Shown in pieces: positions 24,660 to 37,205 of a stretch of 64,000 nt of DNA. A program made the position numbers and the translations under genes. Below the pieces are notes generated by a model that saw only the letters and a list, made by a program, of their open reading frames with translations, had not been told where the DNA came from and made no database searches. Positions within the stretch are counted from its first letter, which is position 1, and every line of letters begins with the position of its first letter. This DNA comes from Rhizophagus irregularis (Eukaryota; Glomeromycota; Glomeromycetes; Glomerales; Glomeraceae): assembly GCF_026210795.1 (NCBI RefSeq), contig NC_089429.1, positions 1,240,001 through 1,304,000 on the forward strand, in the 5' to 3' direction.

Positions 24660-24866
24660 ATAAAAGGGTCAGGTTTAAGTTTGCGTATTTTGAACTAAAA
24701 AAAATCATTAATTTTTTATAATGCCAGTCAGAATTTTATTTCCTATTATAGTAACCGACTGACGTTATCATAATTCCGGTCCTGAAAAAATGCTTATAAC
24801 TCATAGTAAAAAAATTTTTTCATCACCTAACTATATATATATTTCTGGGTCATACTATAATCTTTT
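24660..24866. mobile_element. Related copy of the 16138 element, inverted and partial
   Basis: ATAATGCCAGTCAGAATTTTAT, the CTGACGTTATCATAATTCCGG block and CTGAAAAAATGC align with the reverse complement of the element at 16138. One end (TGGGTCAT near 24855) corresponds to its left terminus; the other end is altered. Confidence 0.5.
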
Positions 24867-25001
24867 TATATAGAACACGGTTAAAGAATGTATACATCAT
24901 AGCATATTCATTCAGTTTTATTCTATCATTATTATTTTTACACATTTTTTTTCGTAGATATTTTCAAATAATTCATTTGTTGTTATGAATGCAATGAAAA
25001 A

Positions 25002-25240
25002 AATAATTTCATTTGTTAATTCATGCAAATCTTTCAAATAAATAAAAAAGAGGAAATGAGTGATTAGAATCAATTTATTTTAAATCCTAACAACTTTCGC
25101 AATTCACGTCTGAAGGCGATCATCCAAGTCAATTATCATATGATTTTGTCCGACATCGGTACTATACACGGGTATCAATCAGTAAAAAATATTATTGATT
25201 ATAAAGTATTATTTTAAATATATATATATCAAATTAGTGT
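25002..25240 (-). pseudogene. Scrap of F-box gene start and upstream flank
   Basis: AATTTCATTTGTTAATTCATGCAAATCT on the plus strand mirrors the first codons of the minus-strand F-box genes (the ELTNEII region), and the following bases to about 25200 align loosely with the flank at 14100-14400 (CGATCAT, GATTATAAA blocks). Only the beginning of the gene was copied or survives. Confidence 0.45.
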
Positions 25241-25570
25241 GACCTCCTGTACGTCACCCTCTAAGGAAACCAGTATTCACAAATCTGGAAAATCTGGAAT
25301 TTTCCTTAATAACTATATAGAGAAGGGTCGATTATTAGTGATTTATACCAGAGAAAATCTTGGGAAGTTTTCAGTTATTTAAGTAATTTATGATAGTGTT
25401 GCGCAAAGTTTTAAAACTCACTCATAGGAAACTATTTAAATAATTGAGATTTCTGCATGATTCCGCTAACAATTCCCTTCTCTATATAATTATCCAGGAA
25501 AATTGGGGTTTCCAGATTTTGTAAATACCGATTGTCTTAGAGGTGTGACATGCATAGATCGCACTAATTG
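25230..25570. mobile_element. MITE with inverted repeats of about 105 bp
   Basis: The left end (CAAATTAGTGTGACCTCCTG, GTCACCCTCTAAG, then TATATAGAGAAGGG) matches the reverse complement of the right end (CAATTAGTGCGATCTATGC, GTCACACCTCTAAG, TATATAGAGAAGGG) with indels. The size is 341 bp, without coding capacity. No clear target duplication was found. Confidence 0.65.
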
Positions 25571-25639
25571 AAAACAGCGATAAATAATGTAAACTTACGA
25601 ATTATAGTCAATAATTATTTTGATCTATATATGGGGTAT

Positions 25640-28600
25640 CCGGATATCTGAGAAAAAATAAATATCCGGATAGAAGATATCCGTTTTGACCGATTATATG
25701 AATAAAAATTTTTTAATCATTTAAATTACTTTTATTTATTGAAATTCTTATTTATTGAAATTATCATTTACTAAAATCATAACCCATTTTGCTAAAATTA
25801 CGGTACTATTAGAACATTCGACGATCAAGAAGTAATTCGGGCTGTCTATAATGCTAACCTGAATTTTATAAAATTGACATTGACAACTCCCAGCTATTAA
25901 ACGAAGTTTGGGATTTTTGTAATTCCGACCACCATTTTATGATTGGCCCAAATTACTGTTGACCCATGATTTAAAAATTTTTTTCTTTACAGTTAATTTT
26001 AGTTACAAATAGTATATAAATATAATAAAACCAATTAATTTTATGCTTAATCTTTCATGATCATGTTTTTAATGTTTTTATATTTGTAATGTATTTATTG
26101 TCCACAAATTTGATTTTCGGTTCACGTAACATTGAAATTTGAGGGGACTTGAGTTTTATTGTTTGTTTTTTATAATATAAAATTTTACATGACCCCTTAA
26201 AAATTATAAAAAAATTTTTAATTTTTAAAAAAGTCCATCTGGAAAATTTTATAACAATATATAAAAATTTTTTTTGAAGTTTTACAAAAACTGATCCAGC
26301 CGGGTGACGTAAACCGAAAATTCAAATTTGTGTGGCCTAACATAAAATATTTAGTAAAAATATAGTAATGTAAAATAAGTTATAATTTGACTTTACTAAT
26401 AGAGAAAGAGCAGTTTTTTATCTAATTTGGCCGATTTTTTTTTCAAATTTTCACAAATTGGCATAATTCAGGCAAATTGATAGTGCCGGCCAAAATTAAA
26501 AATATATTTTATTTAAAATTATTTGTTAAGATCTATTTATGAAAAAAAAATTTATATATATAATCTTATCTGGATTTTGATTACTATCTGATTGAAACAC
26601 TAGTAATTTCCAGACATCAAAAAAACGGACAAACTTATCCGTACATTGCAGTAACTGCGGACAAGGATGCAATCATATTATCAATTTTAATAATTGATAA
26701 TATCTTTAATCAAATATTTCACATTAGTTAATATTGTACTTAGGAGATAAAAAATATATATATATATTATGTAAAAAACTTGGATTGGCTAGAACAGTTT
26801 GAAAACGCTATAATTATAAAAAAAAACACTAAAGTTTTTAAGAAAAATTCTTGTGAATTTCTTGCTTTAAACAATGATTATCAAAAATAATAATTTTAAT
26901 AATTTTAATAATTCAAAGTTTTAAAGAAAAATTTGTGGGAATTTCTTCCTTTGAACAATAATTATAAAAATAATGTATAAATATTATGTCTGGGGACGAA
27001 GTTTAAGTAATATTAAGTAATATTATAATATTAGAAAATACATTTTATTGATTCATATTAAAAGTATTACATTAAAATAAAATGTGTTAAAATAAATTTA
27101 GGCTATTGATAAACTTTAAACTTTTCTGTTATGGTCAGATCATACTATAATAATATCACTTATTCTCCTGTACTATAATATATTCAATTTATTATGCATT
27201 CGTAAAACCTGGTATGTAAACCATCGTATAACATCATGTAAATTCTATTCCTCTTCTAAATGAAATAAATCATTTACAATATATTTATAAATAAATTAGG
27301 TAAAATATTTCACTATACCAGCATTAGAGCGGAGTATTTCACAGCTTTTAACCCTGTCTGGAACTCCACCCTATTCGGTAATGATCTGGTGATATTTAGC
27401 AATACCCTATTTTTATACCTTTTAAAAGAAATATAGTAAATCTTTGTTGTATAATTAAAGTAATTAAAGCATTCTCGTCTCACAATTATTCACTTAAATA
27501 AAAAAAATATAGAGTAAAACTTATTTCCTTAACATTAATCCATCGATGTGTTTGAAGGATAGAGTATAATATTTTAGAATAAGGTATACCGTACATTATA
27601 GATATTTTTGCTTCAAAGTGTGACTAACCGCATATATATACTTCATACACAGTTCGTTCAATTGTTTCTGTAATATATGCGAAATTGCTAATTTTGCTCT
27701 CATATTTGATGTATTTTAAGAATAAAAGGCGCGTTTTTATTTATTTAAATGTAGTTTACATGTGTTCAGTCAGAACTACTAGATATAATAATTCAGTAAG
27801 CAAGCCAATATGCACCATATTTTATTTGCGATAAGCCGATATAATCTAGCTCCGGCCGGAATTAATCTAATTATCGGCTTGCGTTTTAATATAAAAGTAA
27901 ATACGATAGTAAAATAATTTTAGCATAAACTAAAATATGGTATTTTCATAAACAAGATTGCGTAACATGTTATATAATAAGAAAATTGGTTTTTGGATAC
28001 TTGATATATTGGCTTAAAAATCATCAGAATGGGTTCATTATAGGTTATTATAACCATATTTCATAATTCTCCTTCCTGATAATAAATTGATTTTTTAAAA
28101 AAAGTAAAATTCAGATATAAACAAATAGTAGTAATTATGTTCTGGATCAATGATGGTCAGTATGAAAATGACCTACTTTTAAAAATTATGTCATGTATTC
28201 ATCATAATCCTTTCTAAATTTTATTTTATTTTATTTTTTTAATGATATCTTTATTCGTAGATAAACTAAAATTTGTCCTAACAAGTTCAATATTAAAGAA
28301 AGGGGAAAATAAAACCAAATCCGAAAAACCTTTTTTTCATATTAGCTTCATAGTGGGTGGTATCTATTGTAATTCTGGTCAAAATTATATACGGCTAATT
28401 TGTAATGATTGAATATTTTTGTTAAAATAATTATTTTTTCTCTCTCAAATTAATAACTTGCAATATTAATACTACTATAATAAAAATTGTGAAAATTTTT
28501 TTATGATAGAAGCAATTAAAGTTTTTATCAACAACCAAAAGTCTAAAGTCCTTTATAAATCTCTTTAACTATTAATAAAACTAAAAAATTTATAAATTAA

Positions 28601-28790
28601 AAGTATGAATCTTTTAATATGTATGAGTCAATAAAAATTAAAATATCTATATTTTTAAGTATTTTATAGTTCAGTAGTGATGCAACCTTATCAGATATAT
28701 AGAGTTATTCTATTACTTTGTCCACTAGTATTTATAATTTTTTTTTGATAAATGTTAATATTAAATGAGAAAATAAGTTAAGTGAATAAT
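25640..28790. other. Gene-free repeat-rich spacer
   Basis: It contains an ATCCGGATA-rich stretch at 25635-25690, a dispersed repeat at 26440-26665 also found near 54290-54500, and AT-rich sequence with no coherent frame. Confidence 0.45.
26440..26665. repeat. Dispersed repeat shared with 54290-54500
   Basis: Both copies contain GCATAATT, GGCAAA, ATAGTGC and later TATC(T/C)GGATTT(T/C)G, in the same order and orientation. Divergence is high, with indels. Confidence 0.4.
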
Positions 28791-28799
28791 TCTAGTTTT

Positions 28800-29720
28800 T
28801 CATTATTAATTTTTTTCTTTTTCCTTTTTATCCTTCTGGAATTCTCTAATTCATCTTGAATATCATCTGTTCCTTACTTATGTTTGTCAGGAATAAAATT
28901 TTTAGTTGACTCCCACAAGTTAGTAAACATAAATGTAGCTGAACATCCTTTCTTATAATTAACAGTTGTAAAAAAAAAATTATATACCTTATGTGCACTT
29001 TAGGATATTAGGTAATATACCAATAGAGTTTGTAAAGGAAATAAATTTAAAAGTATATTTTACTATAACCGTTTTTTAGAAGGACTTTTGATCGAATTAT
29101 TTTATAAGAATAAAAACTGAAAAAAGGATTTTCAGTGTTGTTTATATTCTTTCAGATATAAAGTAATGTTAGTCCAAAAATGCAATTTTTTTTCTTATTA
29201 ACATTCATATATTCTTCTTTATTTGCCTTTTCACTTTGATCTTCACTTTTATTAACCACTATTGTCTCCATGAAAAATTCATAACATTTTTCAAATTAAT
29301 GATATTATTTCTTTTGAATTAATTCTATTTTCAATAATTTTAAATTATATATAATAATATTTTAAAACATTTAGAAGTACTAAACATTTTATTTTGCAAT
29401 AATCCTATAAGAAAACTCTGATCATTTTTAAAAAAAGGAATTTGAATTTTATCTAATGGATTTTTTCAAAAAAATAGGTTGAATACTTATAATCAATCAA
29501 GTGAAAAAATAAAACCTTATTATCCTCAAAATATTTCCATTTCTATCTAGAGAATCCTTTTCAAGTTTACCAACTTAAGATTGTCATCAAGTATATGTTG
29601 TTCAAGGTTTTTTAATTGCAATTGTTAAATATTATATTTTTGAGTTGAAGTGGAAAGTGGAATAAATTTCCCGGGAGTGGGAGAATCATTTGTTGTTGAA
29701 TTTTGTGTGACAGGATCGTC
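28800..29720 (-). pseudogene. Degenerate coding relic, unknown protein
   Basis: Minus-strand pieces read as protein: LKNLEQHILDDNLKLVNLEK (about 29560-29620), VVNKSEDQSEKANKEEY (about 29215-29270) and GTDDIQDELENSRRIKRKKK (about 28825-28885), the last a basic tail. They are in different frames with stops between. The family is not recognised. Confidence 0.35.
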
Positions 29721-29989
29721 TAAGATAGTTATGTGATTTGATTATTTTTTGGACTTTGAGTAATATACTTCAGTTGTCATATATTAATCCACAGATAATA
29801 AAATTACTTCTATCCATTTTTTTTTTTCGGAGATCATGTCATAAGTATATAAAAATGAATCGCTTTGACACCACCATTCCGGAAAAACATCAAGTTGCAT
29901 ATTATTTTCAGTTTGCTAAATAGTATTAGGAAATGATGAATCTGACTATTGTATTTAAGTAAGTAATATTTAAAACTATTTTATATCAT

Positions 29990-30185
29990 CTTGCATAATG
30001 TATATTAAGTTTGAATTACAATCTTTAACGGTTGTATGCAATATTATAAACGTAAGTTGTAATGTAAATACCACACTATTTTGGTTAGCTAAAAGATGGT
30101 AATTCTGATTTACAAACTTGACTTTTGGATTTACAACTATTTATGGAGACCTTCACTAATGTATATAATCTATCTATTTTGGAGT
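29990..30185 (-). repeat. Dispersed repeat (copy 2), inverted relative to 160-365
   Basis: The reverse complement carries the GGTCTCCATAAATAGTTGTAAATC, TTAGCTAACCAAAATAGTGTGG and ACGTTTATAATATT blocks of copy 1 with moderate divergence. Confidence 0.6.
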
Positions 30186-30707
30186 AAAAGTAATAATTTA
30201 AAGAATAATGAAAGAAAGAATGTAACAATATTATTAAAAAATCCAACCATTAAAACTATATATATAAATTATTGTATTGAAAAATAATCTGGTAATTTGA
30301 TAATTTTAAATATCTCTAAATGACTTTCAAAATAACAGGTCATTTAAATCATTAATATAAAGTAAGAATATTAAAATACTTGTGGTATACTGCTTAAACT
30401 TATTTGTAAATAGTACTATTTTTTGTTACTTTTTGTTATATAAATAATAAGTAGTCAGAATTAGAGTACAATTTTTGTTACTTTTGTTATTTAAATAACT
30501 AAACCAGAATGAGGGTAAGATAGATTAAGGGAAAGGTAATTTTCAAAGGAAGGGTTAACATGATAATATTCCATTAAGAACAGCAATCATGGATGTTTTG
30601 TCAAGAATTGTGTCATGCAGAAGGAAAGAACATGCTATGGCAAAGGAAGATAAATTTTGAAACAGCTAGACAAGTTGTATTTATATGTAAAATGCTTTGA
30701 ATACTAT

Positions 30708-30846
30708 TATTACAGAGGGCTGCTGTGTCATAATATAAAAAGGGCTTGGAAAGCCACATTACTAAAAGCCACACTTACATTACAGAGGGCTGTTTAATAA
30801 TAAAAAAAGGCTTAGCAAAATCACATTAAAAGCCACGCAAGCATCT
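30708..30846. repeat. 70-bp tandem duplication
   Basis: Two units starting ATTACAGAGGGCTG (30708 and 30778) and ending AAAAGCCAC(A/G)C. The second has small deletions. Confidence 0.6.
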
Positions 30847-30849
30847 TTT

Positions 30850-33800
30850 CGCATTTTCTTCTCATACTTGTTTAAAATTAATTTGTTAAAACTTTTTTTT
30901 TTTTGAAATAAATTAAGAATTTATATTTGATTTATAAAATATAACCGACTATGACTTATTAAATGAAATCTAAAACCAAAATACTTGAAGCAATTTAACA
31001 AATGTTATGAACACACAAAAAAATAACAAAGCAGTATAGTAAATATTTTAATTGAATATATGTATAATGAAGAAAACTTACTTGTGTTCGTAAAATTGGT
31101 AAACTTGTCATTTATGTTAATAATCATGTGATACAGTGCCATTTTAACATTAAAATTTTCATGGCAGTTTACTTGTTTCAATACGACATTTTTAACGAAA
31201 TAACACTAATAAAAAGTTTACTTAAATTTTTTTACAACACGCTTATTCAAGAAACATTTTATTAACCTTTTTATGTTGAGTACATATATTTTAGCTAGAA
31301 ATAAACGATAAAAAATTTAGGAGAAAAATTTTCCCACGACTAGCTCGCTTCGTTCTTCTATCTTATTTATATTATCATTTCTGTTTCTTCCTATCGTCCA
31401 CTACATCCAACAAACTTCAAGAAAAAACTGAAAACCCATCCTGCAACATATTTTATTGCGCCTTTACAAACAAATTTCGAAGTTCGTTCAACTGTTTGTC
31501 TGGACACAAGACAGGTGAGAGGTGACACTCAAGGGATTTTCACACTGTACAACAACAAGCGAGTACCTACACCGAAAAGAATATTTTATCTACCTCTATT
31601 AGATACGTGATTAGTAATTACCTAACTTACGTATTTTCACTCAATCATCTATTTCCTAAAAGCGTTATGGCAAAATATTTCACTCGCTTGAACCAATTTT
31701 TATTGACAAAATCACCACGGTTCGTGATTGCATAATCAAAAAAGCATAATTATCTTCAGTTGGGTATTTATTACGTGTATTATATTGGATTGATATAGTA
31801 TTTTATATTACTTAGCAATTTAAGAAGGTTTATAATTTTTAAGTTTAATATTTGTATAAATTTATAGTGTTTATTAATCAATAAACAATTTTAATCATAA
31901 TACGTTCATTTAAAAATTACTTTGTTATTTCACAAATCACATTAAATTAATATAAACTTCGAGCTTAATAAAAATTATAAATATAAGAATGTAACAAAAC
32001 ACAATAATTTATGTATCATATGTAAATATAATTATTTAGATCATAATTAAAGAATTTTAAAATCTTACAAAATACACAATACCTTACAATTCAAATTTTT
32101 CAATAATTAATATCATCTATAAAATTCATTATTGTAAGATAAAAACAATAACATTTATTAACCACTTAAAAATCACCAATTTATTAATATATTTTCATCA
32201 TCATAAATCTTTCGCTCGTATCACGCAAAAAAATAAATAAATAAATAAATAACAAATTTACTTTAATATATAAATAATAACAATAAATATGTATATTTTT
32301 TTTTCAAAAAAAAAAATTGTCGTTAACAAATGTTATCCAAATAAACTAAGTTATAAAAATTAATGATGCAGTATACTTTTAACTTTATTAATATACAACT
32401 TCGATTTTTATATGTTTTCCTTGTTACGACCAAAGATGTAACATAAAATAAATTTAGATTAATAAAATTTAAAATCAAAAAATCAAACTCAAAAATTAAC
32501 TCCTAATACCAATATTTAATAAAATCCGCTTTTATAGTATTCTGTAATATTTTAATTTCGTAGAGCCATATACTGTAACTAGTGGTATTATACAAAATTT
32601 TATAGAGATTCATAAATTTTTATGATTTGATTGATAAATTTACAACTAAAAAAATTTGAATTTTTATTACTAATTTATATATACAACAAGATTGTCTTGT
32701 TTTGGCATATTATACGATTGAACCTGGAAAGTTTAAGATCCTTTTCAATTGTAGAATATTAATACTTTTCTATTATTTATTATTGAATATAGATACTCAT
32801 CAATAAATGCAATCCAAAATTTTACCTATAAAAAAATATATATATATATTCTTCAAATTTAGGAAGATTTCTTGTTTAAGTCAAGTTATTTATCCGAGGT
32901 AATCTGAAAATAAATGATAAAAAAATATTAGAAGACTCGAGTACTCTAAGTAAGCTTTGTAGAAATGACAGATTCAAGCCCCCATGCCTACTATCAACTG
33001 ACATTAACGATATATCGTGAGTGATCAAACTCGTGCAGAGGTACTGTCACATTGATAATAAGACATGAGACCCACCACACCAAAGGGAAGGGCCCCACAT
33101 ACAGAAGTCTGCGACATAGCTTGAGATTATTTTCTCATTTAAGGTAACCAGACTTCTAGAAGAGGAGGATAACCAAAACACTCTAGGTGCACAAATCCCT
33201 TATACATCCCAGCTTAGCCATTTCCACTTACCGAAATAATAAAAATCCAAAGATATTTATCTTCATTGTTTGATGTTTAAGTAAAAATCTTCCAAGGCTT
33301 TTTATGATAAAGAATAAGAACAAAAGTCTTAATAAATAAAAATATAATGAATATTAAAAGAAAATGATGAGTATTGAAAGGTGATAAATATATTTAAAAG
33401 AAAAGATAAGAGTAAAATTAAAAGGGAAAAATTTTTCGAAAACTAAAAAAGTCTAATGAGACTTTATAGATAATTTAAAATCATTAAAATCATATACTGT
33501 GAGTCATTGTGATTAGTATGATGTAAGATTGTTTACGCGCTATACCCATTACGCGCATTACGCGATTTACGCGTATGTTGATCACGTTAGTTAATATTAG
33601 TTAAAAGTTGAATTAAAAAGGTAAGTAAATATACATACTTTTAAAACTTTTTTTTCAATAACACTTACTAAATTTCTTTATTAAGCACTTTGCCAGCGGG
33701 TTGTCATAGTTAAAAATATTTTCACTTAATTTATTATTAGGATTCCGTCTGGAATTCGAAAATAAAGGGAAGCTTAATTTTTCATTCCACGGATACCCAA

Positions 33801-35393
33801 TAAATATATTATCCACTAAAATGAAAAAAATCCAAATATCAATAAACGATGACAAACTAATTCAATAAGCATTTTTTAAAATTTTATACTTAAGACGTTT
33901 AAAAGTTTTACTTTTATTGCTTTTATTGTAACTTTTATCATAAAAGCACGAATTACGAATATAATGATTATTGTAGAATAAAGTAATTCATTGAGGAAAT
34001 AAGAACAGAGTTTCCAATAGCATATCTAAAATTGTGAAAATTTAATATGTCTTATAAATTTTATAATTTTCTAGCCCTATTCTGCACGTTATCTAACTGC
34101 CTTTATAGATAAGTTTATCAATTTGTAGCAAAATCGCATAAATTTTTACCGAACATTCTTTAAGATTAAATCTTTTTTATTCAAGTATTTATAATATCAC
34201 TTAAAATTTTTTCCCATAAGATTATGAGGTTAGATTTTATTGTGCAAGTATTAGACATATTAGACATCAATATTGTACAAATCTTGAACATTGTCAATTA
34301 GCTAAATTTTGACATTATTTCTTCATAATTTTGTTTTATCTCCAGTTAGAAGTGATTAATATTAATTCATTTTATGGTGGTACAGTAATATCTAGTAGGA
34401 TATCTTAACTACAGATTACTAATTTTTCAATTATCATTTGTTTATTATTTAATTGCTAATACGCTAATTGAAACCCAATTTTAAACTTAATAATCTAAAT
34501 ATAAACACTTTGCATTATTCAGAATGTGATACTGTTGCGAAGTTATTTAGCTTGAAAAATCAAAAAAAAATTGGAAATTCCAAAAAAAAAAAAAATGGAA
34601 AAAAATGGAAAATTTGCACTAATTTTTGCAACTTTTCTACTTAAAATTTTTTGAAAAATATAGTAGCAGATATTCAAAAGTATATATATACTGTATACAT
34701 ATATAATTTAAAGAAAAAAAGTTTTTTTAATAACTCAAAATAAAGCGAATGAATAAGTGGCAAAAAAAAAAAAAATTTGAGCTTTATAATCAATCAAGAC
34801 TGCACCGCAAGTAATTTCAAGTGAATCACTGCCGGACCTGAATTCACATGACTGCAATAAAAATTGACATGATTAGACTCAGAAATATCGTCGGACTGGA
34901 CGGATTTATCATTTTGTAAAAGTTTAAACCATGCCAAGTTTTATAATACTAGTTAATGTTTCATTATATAAATTGTACAAATATTTCTCAGTTCATTAGC
35001 TATACCCATATTTCACTAAAAATTTTTGTTTATTGTTAATAAACGGCAACAATAAAACACATGATGGTGAAAATAGAGTTAAAGCAAACGATGAAAAAAA
35101 GTTAAATTATAGATCAGATTAATGTAGCACATGATCCGTGCTTTAGTCGGATATGCACAGTCACATGGCGCATATTTAATCTGAAATTTTTCAAAGAAAG
35201 AGTATTAAGATAGGCCTTTATTTTAAAATGTTTATAAAATGATGACATTATGCATATTACATATCATTACGGTTTTTATATTATCACTTTAATCACTATT
35301 TGGTGAAAAATTTAATAAAAGATCAAAAAATTCAGATAATTTATTTCTTCAGCAAATTAATATTATATGACAATATTTCTGATAATCAATACT
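30850..35393. other. Long spacer without supported gene
   Basis: Mostly AT-rich. Notable parts are a GC-richer island at about 32940-33235 with no recognisable frame, an ACGCG cluster at 33532-33573, and a minus-strand frame at 33655-33855 that is protein-like only in part (RNPNNKLSENIFNYDNPL) and matches no family I know. Confidence 0.4.
33532..33573. promoter_or_regulatory. Cluster of four TTACGCG motifs
   Basis: TTACGCG occurs four times in about 42 bp, the last extending to ACGCGT, the Mlu cell-cycle box core bound by fungal MBF. No gene start is close, so a regulatory role is a guess. Confidence 0.25.
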
Positions 35394-37205
35394 TTATGCT
35401 ACATCTTCTGATAATCCATCATTAATATGTTTTAATTTTAGTTGTTTACAAATATCATTACATTTATGATTTGCCAAGAACAACTGATTGATTCCCTCTT
35501 TGCCAAAATTAGTGCTTCCAAATCTTAAAGAATCAATACAATGTATTGCTGGATCAGTTAGTAAGAATTCATTAGTTAGTTCGATTCCTTGAAGATCACA
35601 AACCACTAAGTATCCTTTGGTGTATTCATACGTGAAATGGACAAAAGCTTCAAGAATAGGCCGAAGTTCTGTAATTACACCAGTATTTGCATTAAATCGT
35701 TTATATTCCATATTATGAAGTTTTGGTTCAATAGTATAATATCGAATACTAAAGTCAATGGTTCCACAACGTAAAAGTTTTACATTGAGAAATTTTACTT
35801 TGGAAAGATCTTTTCGCTCTGCAATCAAATTAAATTCTGTAGAGAGAAAAGATGCAATTGTAGAGATTTCTATCGCCTCAATATACTTTTCAAAAGAATT
35901 ATTTCGCCCAACATGAAGGAATTCTTTTATCACCATTTTTTTTGCTGGACAACTTCCGATATCAAGAGCAAAGTAAGCATATCTTTCAACACCTGCAGAA
36001 AATGGTTGTGAAGCAATCTTAAAGGAGAAACTTCTAGAAAAGAGATTCGATTTATTGAAATAATTTGGGTCTTTAAGTTCATCCAAAGTATCAAGATTAG
36101 GATACCACATAACTATTCCTTCTTGCAACGGAAGAATAATCCAATCAGGCTCATTTGGATTCATATCAAGTTTTTTTCGTTGCAAAGAATACATATACTT
36201 GGAGTCGCTTCCAATAGTACTGGTCATTGAAACAGCATAAGTAATAGATGTTGAGGTAGCTTTAATAAATTTTTCAATTAATTTAATTGGATCTCCTCCT
36301 ATAAGATCAAATACTGGAAATTCACCAATTATACCACGGAATATCTGAAGCTTTGTTTCGGTAGTATAATTAATTCTTCCAAAAAAGTAAAGGATATTTT
36401 TTGATTGCAACTTTTTTAGGACATTTTCTGCGGTTAAGCCATATGGATCACCTTTTGGATAATCATCTATCATATCTGTAAATTTTTTACCATGTGGTGG
36501 AGAATCACCAATATGAAGAAGAACACGAGTACCATTTTTCCATTTCATTTTGGTTATTGCTTCATTAAGACCTCCGAGAACATCCTCTGGAGTATCGCCA
36601 CCACCGTAAGGTAATACACTTTGCAAATATGTTGTAAATTTCTCATATTGGTCGGTAAAATCTAAAGATTTTAGATGATCATGTCTATCAATATGATCTC
36701 GATAACCACAAAAGCCGACCCGAAGTTCAATGCTTGGATTTGTATGTTTAATGTAGTTTATCACCTGTAAGATACAATCTCTAGCAGCATCAATATAAGG
36801 CCCCATAGAATTAGTGCAGTCTAAAACAAAGCAAAGATCAACTTTCATTGAAAGTTTGATGCTATTGAGCGTTTTGGATATAGCCTTTTCTCGCAAAAAT
36901 GTAACTTTAGTCCTTAATTCATTTTCTGTATTAGAAGTTACCGTTGTATCAGAAGACAGAGTATCCGCCTCATAAGCATAACGTTTCAAACGTTCTTCAG
37001 TGAGATTTAATTTTTCTAAATCAGATGCGAATGAAGAGGGGTTAGAGGTAGATATAGTATTAGAATCTTTAACCTTTATGTTTATTGGCTTTTCTTCAAA
37101 AGAAAAAGTATTTATCTCATCAGCACATAATTTCAGACGTTCTTCAGTACTTTTGGCTTTCGCCCGTTTTTTTGATTTTTTTTTCAGACAGAACCATTTT
37201 GACAT
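35394..37205 (-). CDS. VWA-domain alpha-kinase (VWKA/MHCK-like)
   Basis: Single exon, 603 residues. After a basic N-terminus with an imperfect internal repeat (TEERLKLCADE at about 20-30 and TEERLKRYAYE at about 69-79), a von Willebrand A domain spans about 120-305, with the MIDAS motif DCTNSMG (D129, T131, S133) and GGGDTPEDV. An alpha-kinase domain follows (about 375-590): KMVIKEF with the ATP-binding Lys, CDLQGIE, the hallmark LLTDPAIHC and a C-terminal GINQLFLANHKCNDIC zinc-binding segment. The architecture matches the VwkA/alpha-kinase family of amoebae and fungi, atypical Ser/Thr kinases. All hallmark residues appear kept, so activity is likely. The target is unknown. The ATG is directly followed by the basic segment, with no upstream in-frame Met. 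Confidence 0.92.
   Translation of the reverse strand: MSKWFCLKKKSKKRAKAKSTEERLKLCADEINTFSFEEKPINIKVKDSNTISTSNPSSFASDLEKLNLTEERLKRYAYEADTLSSDTTVTSNTENELRTKVTFLREKAISKTLNSIKLSMKVDLCFVLDCTNSMGPYIDAARDCILQVINYIKHTNPSIELRVGFCGYRDHIDRHDHLKSLDFTDQYEKFTTYLQSVLPYGGGDTPEDVLGGLNEAITKMKWKNGTRVLLHIGDSPPHGKKFTDMIDDYPKGDPYGLTAENVLKKLQSKNILYFFGRINYTTETKLQIFRGIIGEFPVFDLIGGDPIKLIEKFIKATSTSITYAVSMTSTIGSDSKYMYSLQRKKLDMNPNEPDWIILPLQEGIVMWYPNLDTLDELKDPNYFNKSNLFSRSFSFKIASQPFSAGVERYAYFALDIGSCPAKKMVIKEFLHVGRNNSFEKYIEAIEISTIASFLSTEFNLIAERKDLSKVKFLNVKLLRCGTIDFSIRYYTIEPKLHNMEYKRFNANTGVITELRPILEAFVHFTYEYTKGYLVVCDLQGIELTNEFLLTDPAIHCIDSLRFGSTNFGKEGINQLFLANHKCNDICKQLKLKHINDGLSEDVA

Noticed and set aside
27310-27420. Possible inverted repeat (ATATTTCAC...GTGATATTTAG)
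   Set aside because: Too many gaps to be sure; left out as an element.
29738-30287. Two plus-strand frames of about 60 codons
   Set aside because: The second lies largely within the dispersed repeat copy and neither looks like a protein.
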